A DNA stretch of 64,000 nucleotides, from assembly GCA_938007995.1 (NCBI GenBank), contig CALLLW010000024.1, positions 124,001 to 188,000 of the forward strand, given 5' to 3'. This stretch comes from an uncultured Granulosicoccaceae bacterium (GTDB lineage: Bacteria > Pseudomonadota > Gammaproteobacteria > Granulosicoccales > Granulosicoccaceae). The position numbers and the translations under genes are program-made. The stretch's first letter is position 1. Every line of letters begins with the position of its first letter. The notes below the pieces were generated by a model, which worked only from the letters and a program-made list of their open reading frames with translations, made no database searches and was not told where the DNA came from. Of the stretch, positions 1-9,595 are shown one piece after another.

Positions 1-870
1 GTTGATTCAAACGGTCGTGGCAACATCAATATACTGTCTGCTGACAAACTAATGATGCAGCCAAAACTCTACGCCACCTTTTTACTCTGGCTGATCTCTG
101 AACTTTTTGAGGATCTACCGGAAGTCGGAGATCAGGACAAACCGCGACTGGTATTCTTTTTTGATGAAGCGCATTTATTGTTTGAAGACGCACCAAAGGC
201 ACTGGTAGAGAAGGTCGAGATGGTCGTCAGGCTGATCAGATCAAAGGGTGTTGGTATTTATTTTATTACCCAGAGCCCACTCGACATACCGGAAGATGTT
301 CTGGGTCAGCTGGGCAATCGTGTGCAGCACGCTTTGCGTGCTTTCACGCCGAAAGATAAAAAAGCAGTACGTGCAACCGCGCAAACCATGCGGGAAAATC
401 CAGCCTTTGATTCAGAAGAGGCCATTATGCAGCTCGGCGTTGGTGAAGCTCTGGTATCAACACTTGAAGACGGTGGCATTCCATCTGTTGTGCAACGCAC
501 GATGGTGAGACCACCCGTATCACGCATTGGTCCTGCCACAGAAACCGAGCGCAACAATGCAATAAAAAGCAGTCCGTTCGCCGGTCGTTATGATCAGGAA
601 GTTGATCGTGAGTCAGCCCATGAAAAACTCAAATCACGAGTTGAAAAAATAGAAGCACCCAAGCTGACTCAATTTCCAACAGCCGCTCAGCAGGCAGAAA
701 AACAACACTCGCAGGCCTCTGCCGCCAGGGCACCCAAGCCTCGCGGCAGACAACGCCAGACTGTTACAGAAGCGCTGGCAAAAAGTGTTGTGCGTTCGAT
801 TGGATCCAGTGTTGGTCGGCAGATAGGACGCGGTATACTGGGCGGTATCCTGGGCACTCGTCGAAGATAA
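1..870 (+). CDS. yjgR: HerA-like ATPase, DUF853 family (5' partial)
   Basis: The reading frame is open from base 1, so this is the C-terminal part of a longer gene whose start lies left of the window. The visible 289 residues contain a Walker-B-like stretch ([12 protein letters not shown]), the segment [13 protein letters not shown] and the Gly/Arg-rich C-terminal tail seen in DUF853 proteins such as E. coli YjgR. The family belongs to the HerA/FtsK-type P-loop ATPases; its cellular role is not established. The Walker A motif must lie outside the window. Family assignment is from motif recognition and is fairly secure; the substrate is unknown. Confidence 0.82.
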   Translation, partial: VDSNGRGNINILSADKLMMQPKLYATFLLWLISELFEDLPEVGDQDKPRLVFFFDEAHLLFEDAPKALVEKVEMVVRLIRSKGVGIYFITQSPLDIPEDVLGQLGNRVQHALRAFTPKDKKAVRATAQTMRENPAFDSEEAIMQLGVGEALVSTLEDGGIPSVVQRTMVRPPVSRIGPATETERNNAIKSSPFAGRYDQEVDRESAHEKLKSRVEKIEAPKLTQFPTAAQQAEKQHSQASAARAPKPRGRQRQTVTEALAKSVVRSIGSSVGRQIGRGILGGILGTRRR

Positions 871-914
871 CGAGCCGCCAGATCTCTCTTTAAATCACAA
901 CTAAGCAGGAACCG

Positions 915-2792
915 ATGGCACAGATAAGACTGCGCAATATCAGTCTCGCCTTCGGGCCTGACAAATTGCTCGACAAGACAGACCTGGTTGTTGACACAGG
1001 CGACCGGATTGCGATTCTCGGACGCAACGGACAAGGCAAGTCCACCCTGCTGAAAGTGATCGATGGTGAAATCGACGCCGATGAAGGTGAAATAGTTCGC
1101 ACAGACGGCGTCAGGATAGCCAGGCTACAACAGGAAGTACCCTCCGGTGAAGATAATCGAGATGTATTTGAAGTGGTGGCATCAGGTATTGGTGAACATG
1201 CAGCACAAGCGCTGCGTGAACTGGAAACCAATGGCTATACAGAAATTGAGCTTGAAGGCACTGACATATGGCGTGCTACTGCAGATATAAAAAGCATCAT
1301 CTCTCGGCTCGAGCTGGATGCTGAAAGCAGAGTCTCTTCATTATCGGGTGGACAGAAAAGAAGAGTGATGCTGGCGCGTGCACTGGCAGCGCAGCCGAAT
1401 GTCTTGTTGATGGATGAGCCAACTAACCATCTGGATATCAGCTCGGTTATCTGGCTTGAGGAGTTTTTAAGTAAGCTCACCGCAACTCTTATTTTTGTCA
1501 CGCACGATAGAACATTGATACGCAAACTCGCCAATCGAATCATCGATATTGATCGGGGCTCTGTGACCAGCTGGAACCATCCGTACGACAAATTCCTACA
1601 GTTAAGGGCCGAGGCACTAGCCGCTGCAGAAACTGCAGAGAAGCTTTTCGATAAAAAGCTCAAACAGGAAGAAACCTGGATCAGACAAGGCATTAAAGCC
1701 AGACGCACCAGAAACGAAGGCAGAGTCAGAGCGTTAAAAAAACTCCGTGAAGAGCGAGCTCAAAGACGTGCTCAGATCGGCAAGGCAGAGCTCAATATTC
1801 AAACGGAAAGCAAGTCCGGCAAAATCGTATTCAAGCTCGACAAAATCAGCCATGGCCTTGGTGGCAAACAACTGATCAATAACTTTTCCACCACCATCAT
1901 GCGCGATCACAAAATCGCCATCATAGGGCCAAACGGTAGCGGCAAGACGACACTATTAAAAATTATACTCGGACAACTGGCACCCGATCAGGGCACAGCG
2001 ACGCCGGGTACCAACATTGAGGTTGCCTACTTCGATCAACTGCGCAACCAGCTTGATGAAAGTAAGTCTGCAGCAGACAACGTCAGTGAAGGATCAGACT
2101 TTATCGAGGTTCACGGACAGCGAAAACATATTATGGGGTATATGCAGGAATTTCTGTTTGACCCTGAACGCGCTCGCGCACCGATCACCAAGCTCTCCGG
2201 TGGTGAGCGCAATCGATTGTTACTGGCAAAGCTCTTTACCAAACCCGCCAATGTACTGGTGTTAGATGAACCTACCAACGATCTTGATGTTGAAACACTG
2301 GAATTACTAGAGTACACCTTGCTTTCTTTCACCGGAACCGTGCTGATGGTCAGTCACGACCGGGAGTTTATCGACAACATTGCTACCAGCACCATAGTAC
2401 TGGAGGGCAACGGTAAGCTGTCTGAGTATGTGGGTGGCTACACAGACTATCAAAACTTTGCTGGCGCTAAAGCATCTGACAAGGCCGGTGGTAACAGAAA
2501 CAGTGCACCATCAAAGAGTAAAGAGCAGCTTACCGATAACAACAAAAACACCACAACAAAAAAAGCTGCAAAGCTTAGCTACAAGCTGCAGAGAGAACTC
2601 GATCAACTACCCGTCACTATCGAGAAGCTCGAAGCAGAGAAAACCAACATAGAGGAACAGCTGGCAGATCCCGCAATTTTTAAAGACACGGACAAATTGC
2701 AAAAAGTACAAAATCAATACACTGAAACTCAGACTGAACTTGATCAGGCCTACAGCCGCTGGGAAGAGCTTGAATCCATGGCTAACCCATAA
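915..2792 (+). CDS. uup: ABC-F ATPase Uup
   Basis: This encodes a 625-residue soluble ABC-F protein with two ATP-binding cassettes and no membrane segments. Cassette 1 has Walker A GRNGQGKST (about residue 37) and signature LSGGQKRR; cassette 2 has Walker A GPNGSGKTT (about residue 337) and signature LSGGERNR, followed by DEPTNDLD. A charged linker separates the cassettes. The C-terminal 90 residues are Lys/Glu-rich coiled coil, which marks Uup rather than EttA or YheS. Known Uup proteins act at the ribosome or branched DNA and affect transposon excision. The start has an AGGA Shine-Dalgarno sequence 5 bases upstream. It lies 44 bases after the DUF853 gene and may be cotranscribed with it. 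Confidence 0.93.
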   Translation: MAQIRLRNISLAFGPDKLLDKTDLVVDTGDRIAILGRNGQGKSTLLKVIDGEIDADEGEIVRTDGVRIARLQQEVPSGEDNRDVFEVVASGIGEHAAQALRELETNGYTEIELEGTDIWRATADIKSIISRLELDAESRVSSLSGGQKRRVMLARALAAQPNVLLMDEPTNHLDISSVIWLEEFLSKLTATLIFVTHDRTLIRKLANRIIDIDRGSVTSWNHPYDKFLQLRAEALAAAETAEKLFDKKLKQEETWIRQGIKARRTRNEGRVRALKKLREERAQRRAQIGKAELNIQTESKSGKIVFKLDKISHGLGGKQLINNFSTTIMRDHKIAIIGPNGSGKTTLLKIILGQLAPDQGTATPGTNIEVAYFDQLRNQLDESKSAADNVSEGSDFIEVHGQRKHIMGYMQEFLFDPERARAPITKLSGGERNRLLLAKLFTKPANVLVLDEPTNDLDVETLELLEYTLLSFTGTVLMVSHDREFIDNIATSTIVLEGNGKLSEYVGGYTDYQNFAGAKASDKAGGNRNSAPSKSKEQLTDNNKNTTTKKAAKLSYKLQRELDQLPVTIEKLEAEKTNIEEQLADPAIFKDTDKLQKVQNQYTETQTELDQAYSRWEELESMANP

Positions 2793-2890
2793 ATGCATAG
2801 CTGTTGTGTTCAAAAGCCACTGCAGGAAGTTTGATAACAGTGCTAGAGTTACTCATCAGAAACAGATGACCACAAACAGCAGTCTTCAGC

Positions 2891-3691
2891 ATGCATAAGC
2901 CTCTCGACCTACTTGTTTTTTCAGATCTGGACGGCACGCTGCTCGATCACCACAGCTACGATTGGTCTCCCGCCAAGCCGGCACTTGAAGCACTGAAAAA
3001 AGCAGGCGCAGGCTTGATTCTCGCCAGTAGTAAAACCGCTGTTGAGATTGCCGGGCTGCGTGCGGATCTTCAAATGCAGGACTGGCCTGCCATTGTGGAA
3101 AACGGTGCAGGCCTGTTAGCTGCCCATGAAGTAAATACCGATGATTGCACTCAATACCAACAACTGAGAGCCCGGTTACAGCAGCTTCCAGACGACCTAA
3201 AAATGCACTTTACCGGCTTTGGCGATCTTTCAAATCAACAGGTCGCAGAAATCACCGGCTTAACAGAATCAAACGCAACTCTGGCGAAACAGCGTGCTTA
3301 CTCGGAACCTGGTCTCTGGCAAGGCAGTGATAAAGATAAAAAACGCTTTATTGAGTTGTTGGACAAAGACAATATCACTGCCCAACAGGGCGGGCGCTTT
3401 CTTACCTTGTCGTTCGGTACAAACAAAGCTGACCAATTACGTCTTCTAGCCGCCCATTACCAGCCGCAGATTACCATTGCACTTGGCGATGCACCGAACG
3501 ATATAGAGATGCTCGAAGCAGCAGATATCGGTGTCATTGTGTCAAACCCGCAGTCATCACCGCTACCGATGCTAGCGGGTGAGAGCGAGGGCAGAATTAT
3601 TCGCACCATAAATTCCGGTCCGGTCGGTTGGAATGCTACGATACTGGATCTGCTGGCACGCCCTCAACTCAACATAAGCGAAAACCTTTGA
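2891..3691 (+). CDS. Mannosyl/glucosyl-3-phosphoglycerate phosphatase (HAD family)
   Basis: This 266-residue HAD-superfamily phosphatase has the nucleophile motif DLDGTLLD (about residue 12), SSKTAVEI as motif II, and GDAPNDIEML near the C-terminus as motif IV. The spacing and cap region resemble the mannosyl-3-phosphoglycerate phosphatase (MPGP/YedP) family. The next gene encodes a glucosyl-3-phosphoglycerate synthase-like transferase and its start overlaps this stop, so the likely substrate is glucosyl-3-phosphoglycerate and the product glucosylglycerate. The specificity for glucosyl over mannosyl is inferred from context only. The protein is predicted cytoplasmic. Confidence 0.85.
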   Translation: MHKPLDLLVFSDLDGTLLDHHSYDWSPAKPALEALKKAGAGLILASSKTAVEIAGLRADLQMQDWPAIVENGAGLLAAHEVNTDDCTQYQQLRARLQQLPDDLKMHFTGFGDLSNQQVAEITGLTESNATLAKQRAYSEPGLWQGSDKDKKRFIELLDKDNITAQQGGRFLTLSFGTNKADQLRLLAAHYQPQITIALGDAPNDIEMLEAADIGVIVSNPQSSPLPMLAGESEGRIIRTINSGPVGWNATILDLLARPQLNISENL

Positions 3692-4908
3692 GCGATTTTC
3701 ATCAAAACGGCAACATAACAACGCTACATAACCTGCGTACCCGCAGCACAGCCGATCTGGAACTGGAGCTTGCAAACTTTGCAAAGACTCGCAAGATCTC
3801 TTTAATCCTGCCGTGCCTCTACTCAGAGCTTGAGACCGAAGCGATGCCAAACATTCGCGCTGAGCTCGCGCAGGTTTCGTACCTGCACCGGATAATCATC
3901 GGGCTTGATCGGGCTGACGAATCGCAGTTCATTAAGGCACGTGAATTTTTTAAAGGGATGAATCAAAATCACATCGTTATCTGGAATGATAGCCCTCGAA
4001 TGTTGGCGCTGGGCCAGCGGCTTGAAAAGATGGGCCTGGCACCTAAGGAACCGGGTAAAGGCAAAAACGTGTGGTCATCACTCGGCTACCTGATTGCCTG
4101 TGGCGATAGCGCAGTAATGGCACTGCACGATTGCGATATCCTGACCTATGAGCGCGACATGTTAGCGCGCCTTGTTTATCCGGTGGCCAACCCGAACTTT
4201 CCCTATCAGGTAGCGAAAGGATATTACCCACGAACAGACGGCAATAAACTCAATGGCAGAGTCACCAGGCTGCTTGTCAGCCCTTTGTTGATTGCGCTGA
4301 AAAAAGTTGTTGGTGATCGCGACTACATCGACTACCTGCGCAGTTTTCGCTATCCGTTGTCGGGCGAGTTTGCGATGCGCTCAACAATTCTTCCCGACCT
4401 GAGAATCCCATCTGACTGGGGTCTTGAAATCGGTGTTTTATCAGAAGCGTGGCGCAATCTGGCACCCAAAGGTGTTTGCCAGGTAGCCATTACTGACGCC
4501 TATGATCATAAACATCAAGAATTAAGTCCTGAAGACTCACAGGCTGGCCTCAACCGTATGTCAACCGACATCTGCAAGGCAATTTTTCGAAAGCTGGCTG
4601 CAGACGGCACGGTTTTCACACCTAATGTTTTCCGGACGCTAAAAGCCACTTACTATAGAAGTGCTTTGGACCTGCTGGAAGATTACTACAACGATGCACA
4701 AATGAATGGACTAACGATTGATCGTCACAGTGAAGAACGTTCAATTGAATTGTTCGCTAATAACATCATACAAGCAGGACATCTCTTTATTGAAAACCCG
4801 CAGGATACGCCATTTATACCCACCTGGAACCGGGTGCATGCGGCAGACCCGTCTTTCCTGCATGACTTAAGCGAAGCTGCAGCAGCGGATGAAGCAGAGT
4901 TTTCCTGA
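3688..4908 (+). CDS. Glucosyl-3-phosphoglycerate synthase-like glycosyltransferase
   Basis: A 406-residue GT-A-type glycosyltransferase, expected to join a nucleotide-activated glucose to 3-phosphoglycerate. It shows the nucleotide-sugar site LHDCDI (a DxD-type motif) and a conserved beginning, SDFHQNG..TTLHNL. I place the start at TTG 3688, whose last bases overlap the upstream TGA stop (TTGA). An ATG at 3628 is also open, but it would overlap the phosphatase by 64 bases and add residues with no family resemblance. The overlap suggests translational coupling to the phosphatase. Together the two enzymes would make the compatible solute glucosylglycerate. The family call is good; donor sugar and start are inferences. 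Confidence 0.82.
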   Translation: MSDFHQNGNITTLHNLRTRSTADLELELANFAKTRKISLILPCLYSELETEAMPNIRAELAQVSYLHRIIIGLDRADESQFIKAREFFKGMNQNHIVIWNDSPRMLALGQRLEKMGLAPKEPGKGKNVWSSLGYLIACGDSAVMALHDCDILTYERDMLARLVYPVANPNFPYQVAKGYYPRTDGNKLNGRVTRLLVSPLLIALKKVVGDRDYIDYLRSFRYPLSGEFAMRSTILPDLRIPSDWGLEIGVLSEAWRNLAPKGVCQVAITDAYDHKHQELSPEDSQAGLNRMSTDICKAIFRKLAADGTVFTPNVFRTLKATYYRSALDLLEDYYNDAQMNGLTIDRHSEERSIELFANNIIQAGHLFIENPQDTPFIPTWNRVHAADPSFLHDLSEAAAADEAEFS

Positions 4909-4973
4909 AGCACAGACAACTACCAGGATGCCCGTAAAGCAAATACGCCCTGTATAGCCTTTTCAATACCTCA

Positions 4974-6716
4974 CTAAATTTCTACTGTGTGATTACTTAT
5001 CCAGCAACACTGGTAGGCAGAGAGTGTTAGTCTCGGTGCGTCCAGTTCAATACGTTCACCACTGATTAAATCCATCCAGATTTCGTCTTCTATTAAATTC
5101 AGTGCCTCCATCTCAATCTGCACTGACTGATCGCTCACATTGTGCAACGCAAAAATCGATTGACGCCGATCAAGGCTTTGGCGCCATAGACCAAACAATC
5201 GATCATCAAGTGGCATGGTGAATTGTGTGGCATTTGGATGAAAAGCCGGCTGTGCAGCTCTGATCTGAAGCCGTTTGGAAAGTGCATTCAGCACAAAAGA
5301 CGATTCCGAAGCTGAATCGTCAAGGCGTGCATTTAACGCAGGATAATCCCATCGGTGCCGATTGATTGCGCGGTTCATTCCACGTTTTGTAACAGCGTCG
5401 TGATCATTGCGCGTGGCAGTGAAGGAATGAATATAAAAAGCCGGTATACCTTCAAGTGACATCACAATGGTCTGTGAGCAGACAAATCTTTCAGTATGAA
5501 ATTCATCTTCACCCGCGAAGGTACGCCGTGTGGCATCAAAATAAGTGGTGTTAATCTCGTAAGGCGCTTCACCTCCGTCCGGCAGAGAACGCATGGATAC
5601 CAGCCCACCGGCTTTACGAACAGTTTCAATCATCCTTGATTGCTCTTGCTGCGGTAACACACCTTCTGCCGGTCGCATACCAATGCCATCGTGACTTGCA
5701 GTGAAGTTAAGGTAGGTACATCCCAGAGGCGCCGGTGGCATACCACGCTGCCAGCGTTTCAGGTAACTCGCCGTACCTGACATCACAGCATGCAGAATCA
5801 AAGGCGGCAGTGGAAAGTTATATATCACGTGTGCTTCGTCGTGGTTGCCAAAATAGCCTAGATTTTCGGCTTTGGGCACATTGGTTTCAGTTAGCAGAAT
5901 CACTTCTTCTTCAGCATAATCACACAACAGACGCATTAGCTTGACGATCGCATGGGTCTGCGGCAGATGTACACATGAGGTACCCACCTCTTTCCATAAA
6001 AAAGCCACAGCATCCAGCCGGATAATCCTGACACCGTTATCAATGTGCAGGCGTATGATCCTGATAAACTCGATCAGCACTTCCGGATTGCTGAAATCCA
6101 GATCTATTTGGTCATGACTGAAAGTACACCAAACGTGCTTTAAGCCCTGCGTGGTTTCTATTTCCTGCAGCAATGGAGTGGTTCTCGGGCGCACAACATC
6201 GCTAAGATCCTCGTCAGGCGAGGCTTCATAAAAGAAGTCGCTATAGGGTGACTTGTTTTGCCGGTAAGCAGTAAACCATGATCCCTGACTGGACACGTGA
6301 TTCAAAACAAGGTCAGACATCAGCTTGTAACTGTTAGCAATTCTATTGATATCCGGCCAGTCTCCCAATGCAGGATTAACCTGCCGAAAGTCAGTCACTG
6401 CAAATCCATCATCTGACGTATACGGAAAAAACGGTAATATGTGAACGCTGTTAATTACACCCTGCATTCGACTCAGCAAAAAATCATAAAGCAGATCCAG
6501 TGGCTTATGGCTGCCATCAGTGATCGAATCACCGTAAGTGATTAGCAGCGCATCACGCTGCGTCCAAAGCTCGTTGCCGATCTGTCTGCCAGGCCCAACT
6601 CTGCTGTGATTTTCAGGCCAGAATGCAGCAGAGATTTTATTCGACAAATCAGCTGAGTCGATTTGCGGATAGATCTGGCGGATAAGACCTGACAGGCGAG
6701 TCTCATAGTTAGACAT
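4974..6716 (-). CDS. GH13 sucrose-phosphorylase-type enzyme, probably glucosylglycerate phosphorylase
   Basis: A 580-residue GH13 enzyme of the sucrose phosphorylase subfamily (GH13_18 type). It has YGDSITDG and ILPFFPYTSDDGF near the start, SDLVLNHVS, the nucleophile region IRLDAVAFLWKE, an acid/base region LLTETNVP and a TASHDGIG motif. Some members phosphorolyse glucosylglycerate rather than sucrose. Because it converges on the synthase and phosphatase genes, glucosylglycerate is the better substrate guess, yielding glucose 1-phosphate and glycerate. The open frame extends to 6803, but MSNYETRL at 6716 begins the recognisable domain. No signal peptide is present, so the enzyme should be cytoplasmic. 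Confidence 0.85.
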   Translation of the reverse strand: MSNYETRLSGLIRQIYPQIDSADLSNKISAAFWPENHSRVGPGRQIGNELWTQRDALLITYGDSITDGSHKPLDLLYDFLLSRMQGVINSVHILPFFPYTSDDGFAVTDFRQVNPALGDWPDINRIANSYKLMSDLVLNHVSSQGSWFTAYRQNKSPYSDFFYEASPDEDLSDVVRPRTTPLLQEIETTQGLKHVWCTFSHDQIDLDFSNPEVLIEFIRIIRLHIDNGVRIIRLDAVAFLWKEVGTSCVHLPQTHAIVKLMRLLCDYAEEEVILLTETNVPKAENLGYFGNHDEAHVIYNFPLPPLILHAVMSGTASYLKRWQRGMPPAPLGCTYLNFTASHDGIGMRPAEGVLPQQEQSRMIETVRKAGGLVSMRSLPDGGEAPYEINTTYFDATRRTFAGEDEFHTERFVCSQTIVMSLEGIPAFYIHSFTATRNDHDAVTKRGMNRAINRHRWDYPALNARLDDSASESSFVLNALSKRLQIRAAQPAFHPNATQFTMPLDDRLFGLWRQSLDRRQSIFALHNVSDQSVQIEMEALNLIEDEIWMDLISGERIELDAPRLTLSAYQCCWISNHTVEI

Positions 6717-6901
6717 AAACTGGTTATCTTTATGGTTTCGGCTAGAGGGTGCGGTCTGCAAAATACTGCTCTTAGCGACATCATAATTGTCCGCCATTAG
6801 CAATGAGCCCGAACAAGCGTTGGCGAGATTTAACTACATTTAACGCGCGCCCGTAGTGTAACAATACCAGTCAGTCAGCAACCTTAGATAGCAGTATTTC
6901 C

Positions 6902-7370
6902 TCAGCACCCTGCTGCATATCGAACACTCGAAACAAATCCACAACCATCACCACTTCCGCTGAGTCCGGTGATCAAACCACCGGTCCCGGTGCTGACCGG
7001 ATCGTCGACGTCGAGTACGTCCGGAGTACCATCTGCATCCGGTGCTCTACTCTCGCTCAAGTCACTCGCTCCATCATTATCACTATCGAGGTCGAGGTCG
7101 AGGTCGAGCTCGAGGTCGAGGTAGTCTGGTGTACCGTCAAAATCTGTATCGAAAACCAGTAGCTGGGACGACCCCCAGTAGCAACTGAGTCAAATTCGAA
7201 AAAAATAGTTGTGGCCCCTGCGGGCTTTTCCCATTCACCATTGTAAACAACCCAATCGGCAGTGCCGGTTACCGCAGTCTTCCACCTCCACAGGATTTAA
7301 ATACTTTGTCCCATAGTCACTACTGACGATGACGCCCGTAAATGTAAGCGTAGTTAACCCATAAGCAGAC
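6902..7370 (-). pseudogene. Decayed gene with thrombospondin-3-like acidic repeats
   Basis: Read on the minus strand, about 150 residues of coding-like sequence survive in at least three frames. From about 7360 downward come TFTGVIVSSDYGTKYL, then after a frameshift TADWVVYNGEWEKPAGATT, then after another shift DTDFDGTPDYLD and DSDNDGASDLSES, ending with a stop at 6902. The DxDxDGxxD repeats resemble calcium-binding thrombospondin type 3 repeats of secreted proteins. A pure Asp/Leu/Glu run at 7092-7122 comes from a GAGGTC-type hexamer repeat. No single open frame crosses the region, so I call it a pseudogene; the original product is unknown. It accounts for most of the gap between 6717 and 7523. 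Confidence 0.6.
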
Positions 7371-7523
7371 CTGCATCCTTTGTGTTTGAAAATTTGATAA
7401 TTTCGTGATCATTCAATTGATCACCTACTGGAACCTGGGCAACGTTAATGACTCACAAATAATGAGCGAACAAATTCTCAAATCAACTTAACAAATTAAC
7501 TTAACAGGCACTGGAGAGATTTC

Positions 7524-7826
7524 ATGAACACAGCACTCGTCAGCAAGTCCGCTGTACAACAACGTCTGACTGAAAAATCATCGGCGGCCACCGCTGGCCA
7601 CAACAGACAATTTAATGCGTTGATCGCCAGGCATTGCATGACGCCTGCAGTACACTCCAGTCAATCCGAATTGAACATCAATATCAAAAACGGCGTTGCA
7701 ACACTGTCGGGCAAATCGGGCTCCACTGCCGGTGCCAATATGGTTGAAGATCTGGTTTCGAAAATAACCGGCGTCAATCACGTAATCAATTTAATCACCA
7801 GCGATGCAAAGGAAACAGCCGGGTAG
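7524..7826 (+). CDS. BON-domain protein
   Basis: A 100-residue protein whose C-terminal half (about residues 40-98) is a single BON domain, seen in SELNINIKNGVATLSGK and VSKITGVNHVINLI. BON domains bind phospholipids or envelope surfaces and often occur in osmotic or stress proteins. No clear signal peptide is visible, which is unusual for OsmY-like members. The start has a strong GGAGAG Shine-Dalgarno sequence 6 bases upstream. It stands alone, with a gene-poor stretch before it. Confidence 0.75.
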   Translation: MNTALVSKSAVQQRLTEKSSAATAGHNRQFNALIARHCMTPAVHSSQSELNINIKNGVATLSGKSGSTAGANMVEDLVSKITGVNHVINLITSDAKETAG

Positions 7827-7920
7827 CAGCTTGTACTGAAACCAAAATATGATACCGTGGCTGTCATCCATGGCAGGATCCTGCATCCTGCCGTTCTCCC
7901 TTACTGCCACAGGGTGCAAA

Positions 7921-8718
7921 ATGAACTGTCATCAACGCAGACGTGCTGACAGGACTCTCGTCGCGTTATTACTTTTTTTACTCGCCTACGGCATACCTGC
8001 AGCGGGCCAGGTTACATACCGTCAAAATCCGGTGCTTGCAGAGACGCAAGCAGTGTCGAACCAACATGAATTTGCCTTCGCTCGCTTAATGTACAACGGC
8101 ACCAACGCTGGTGGATGGGGACCAAGATGGCAAGTCGACTGGCCCGAAGCTGAAACACATCTATTGCAGGGTCTCTCGCGTCTGACCAGACTCAACACCA
8201 ATCCGGATGGCGTACTGGTACGCCTTACCGATGATGAGATTTTTGACTACCCCTGGCTTTACGCCGTTGAGGTTGGATCATTAAGTTTGAGTTCCTATGA
8301 GGCCGAACGAATGCGCGAGTATCTATTGCGCGGCGGTTTTTTAATGGTTGATGATTTCCATGGACCCGCGCAGTGGCACAACTTTGCCTATGCCATGAAA
8401 CAGGTCTTTCCCAACCGGCAAATTGAAAATATTTCTGTCGACGATTCCCTCTTTGAAATTCTCTACGATATCAACCAACGCAAACAGATCCCGGGCATAC
8501 GTGCGCTAAGCAGCGGCCAGACTTGGGAGCGAGGTGGCAGAGTGGCACGCTGGCGCGGCATTCGCGACGATAGCGGGCGTATAATGATTGCAATCAATTT
8601 CAATATGGATCTGGGTGATGCCTGGGAGCATGCTGACTGGCCGGATTATCCACAGGAATACTCGGCACTGGCCTATCGGTTTGCTGTTAACTACGTCTTG
8701 TACTCAATGACACACTAG
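7921..8718 (+). CDS. DUF4159 exported protein
   Basis: A 265-residue protein with an N-terminal hydrophobic signal (LVALLLFLLAYGIPAAG). The body matches DUF4159: FAFARLMYNGTN.GGWGPRWQVDWPEA, FDYPWLYAVEVGSLSLS, and LRGGFLMVDDFHGPAQWH. The fold is thought to resemble glutamine-amidotransferase-like domains, and the family is often found near MoxR/VWA genes, which are absent here. Function is unknown. The frame is open from 7849, but ATG 7921 has an AGGG ribosome site and starts directly at the signal peptide. It converges on the NlpC/P60 gene with 7 bases between. Confidence 0.8.
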   Translation: MNCHQRRRADRTLVALLLFLLAYGIPAAGQVTYRQNPVLAETQAVSNQHEFAFARLMYNGTNAGGWGPRWQVDWPEAETHLLQGLSRLTRLNTNPDGVLVRLTDDEIFDYPWLYAVEVGSLSLSSYEAERMREYLLRGGFLMVDDFHGPAQWHNFAYAMKQVFPNRQIENISVDDSLFEILYDINQRKQIPGIRALSSGQTWERGGRVARWRGIRDDSGRIMIAINFNMDLGDAWEHADWPDYPQEYSALAYRFAVNYVLYSMTH

Positions 8719-8725
8719 AGTCTTG

Positions 8726-9496
8726 TCAAGCGTTATCCAATCGCTTAATAGCTGATGGAACCCCCGCTCTATCAATAACACTTTGCAGTGATTCTACACA
8801 GCAACACATCGTATGCGCGGTCGCGTGCAGCAGCTTGTCCGGCGATTCAAGTACACCCACATGACCCGGCCAGAAAACAAGATCTTCCGCCTGACGGTAT
8901 TTAAAATCTATGCTGTTACGAATTGCGGCCTGTTGATCGCCACTGTCTCTAGGCAGCTTGATAGTAATTGCCCTGGCCAGCATTTGTACCAGACCGGAAC
9001 AGTCGCAACCGTCAGTGCTTCGGCCACCCCAACGATATGGCGCCTGAAGATAGTACTCTTTGCCGATCGCTACCATGCTTTGAAACATTTTTACCGGCAG
9101 ATCTCTACAATGATCTGCCCATATATACCCACCATTAAACAGCTGCAAAAATCGGCCACAGGTACTTTTCTGTTTTACAATCAAATCACTACCAAATACA
9201 ACACGCATTAAAATCCGTGATTTAATGTCTGCCTGCTCAAATATATAGGTTGCCCTGACAATCACTGAATGAGTTACCTGACTATCTGATACACAAAGCG
9301 CTGAGGTTTCAACAAATCCTTCGTAGCCATCGTAGTGATTTTGAATACGACACCATTGCTTATCAGTACTGTGCTGCAGCAGCTGGACCGTCTCTCCGTG
9401 GAGCAACTCGCTGGTTGATTCAGACTGACGATCCGGCGAGGCTTTTACAGCGCAAAGCGCGCGGGCTACCCTGCTATTTTTCAATTCCGGCACCAT
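8726..9496 (-). CDS. NlpC/P60 (C40) peptidase with SH3-like domains
   Basis: A 256-residue protein with two bacterial SH3-like segments (about residues 15-70 and 75-130) followed by an NlpC/P60 cysteine peptidase domain. The catalytic Cys is in DCSGLVQ, the His in GHVGV, and a third polar position is in LLHAT. The layout is like YkfC, which cuts gamma-D-glutamyl bonds of cell-wall peptides. No signal peptide is visible, so a cytoplasmic role on imported muropeptides is plausible. It is divergent from the M19 dipeptidase and lies beside amidase, AmpG and hexosaminidase genes, which supports a role in murein-peptide breakdown. Confidence 0.82.
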   Translation of the reverse strand: MVPELKNSRVARALCAVKASPDRQSESTSELLHGETVQLLQHSTDKQWCRIQNHYDGYEGFVETSALCVSDSQVTHSVIVRATYIFEQADIKSRILMRVVFGSDLIVKQKSTCGRFLQLFNGGYIWADHCRDLPVKMFQSMVAIGKEYYLQAPYRWGGRSTDGCDCSGLVQMLARAITIKLPRDSGDQQAAIRNSIDFKYRQAEDLVFWPGHVGVLESPDKLLHATAHTMCCCVESLQSVIDRAGVPSAIKRLDNA

Positions 9497-9595
9497 TAGG
9501 TAAACTGTTTCTACCTACAGTCTACAACTTCATCACAGTGTTACCAATTCAGCTCTTATGCTTAAAACAACTTTCTTCATAGGCAACATTCTAAA

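Noticed and set aside
3628..3687. ATG 3628 as the synthase start
   Set aside because: It would overlap the phosphatase by 64 bases and add 20 residues with no family match; TTG 3688 begins at the conserved N-terminus.
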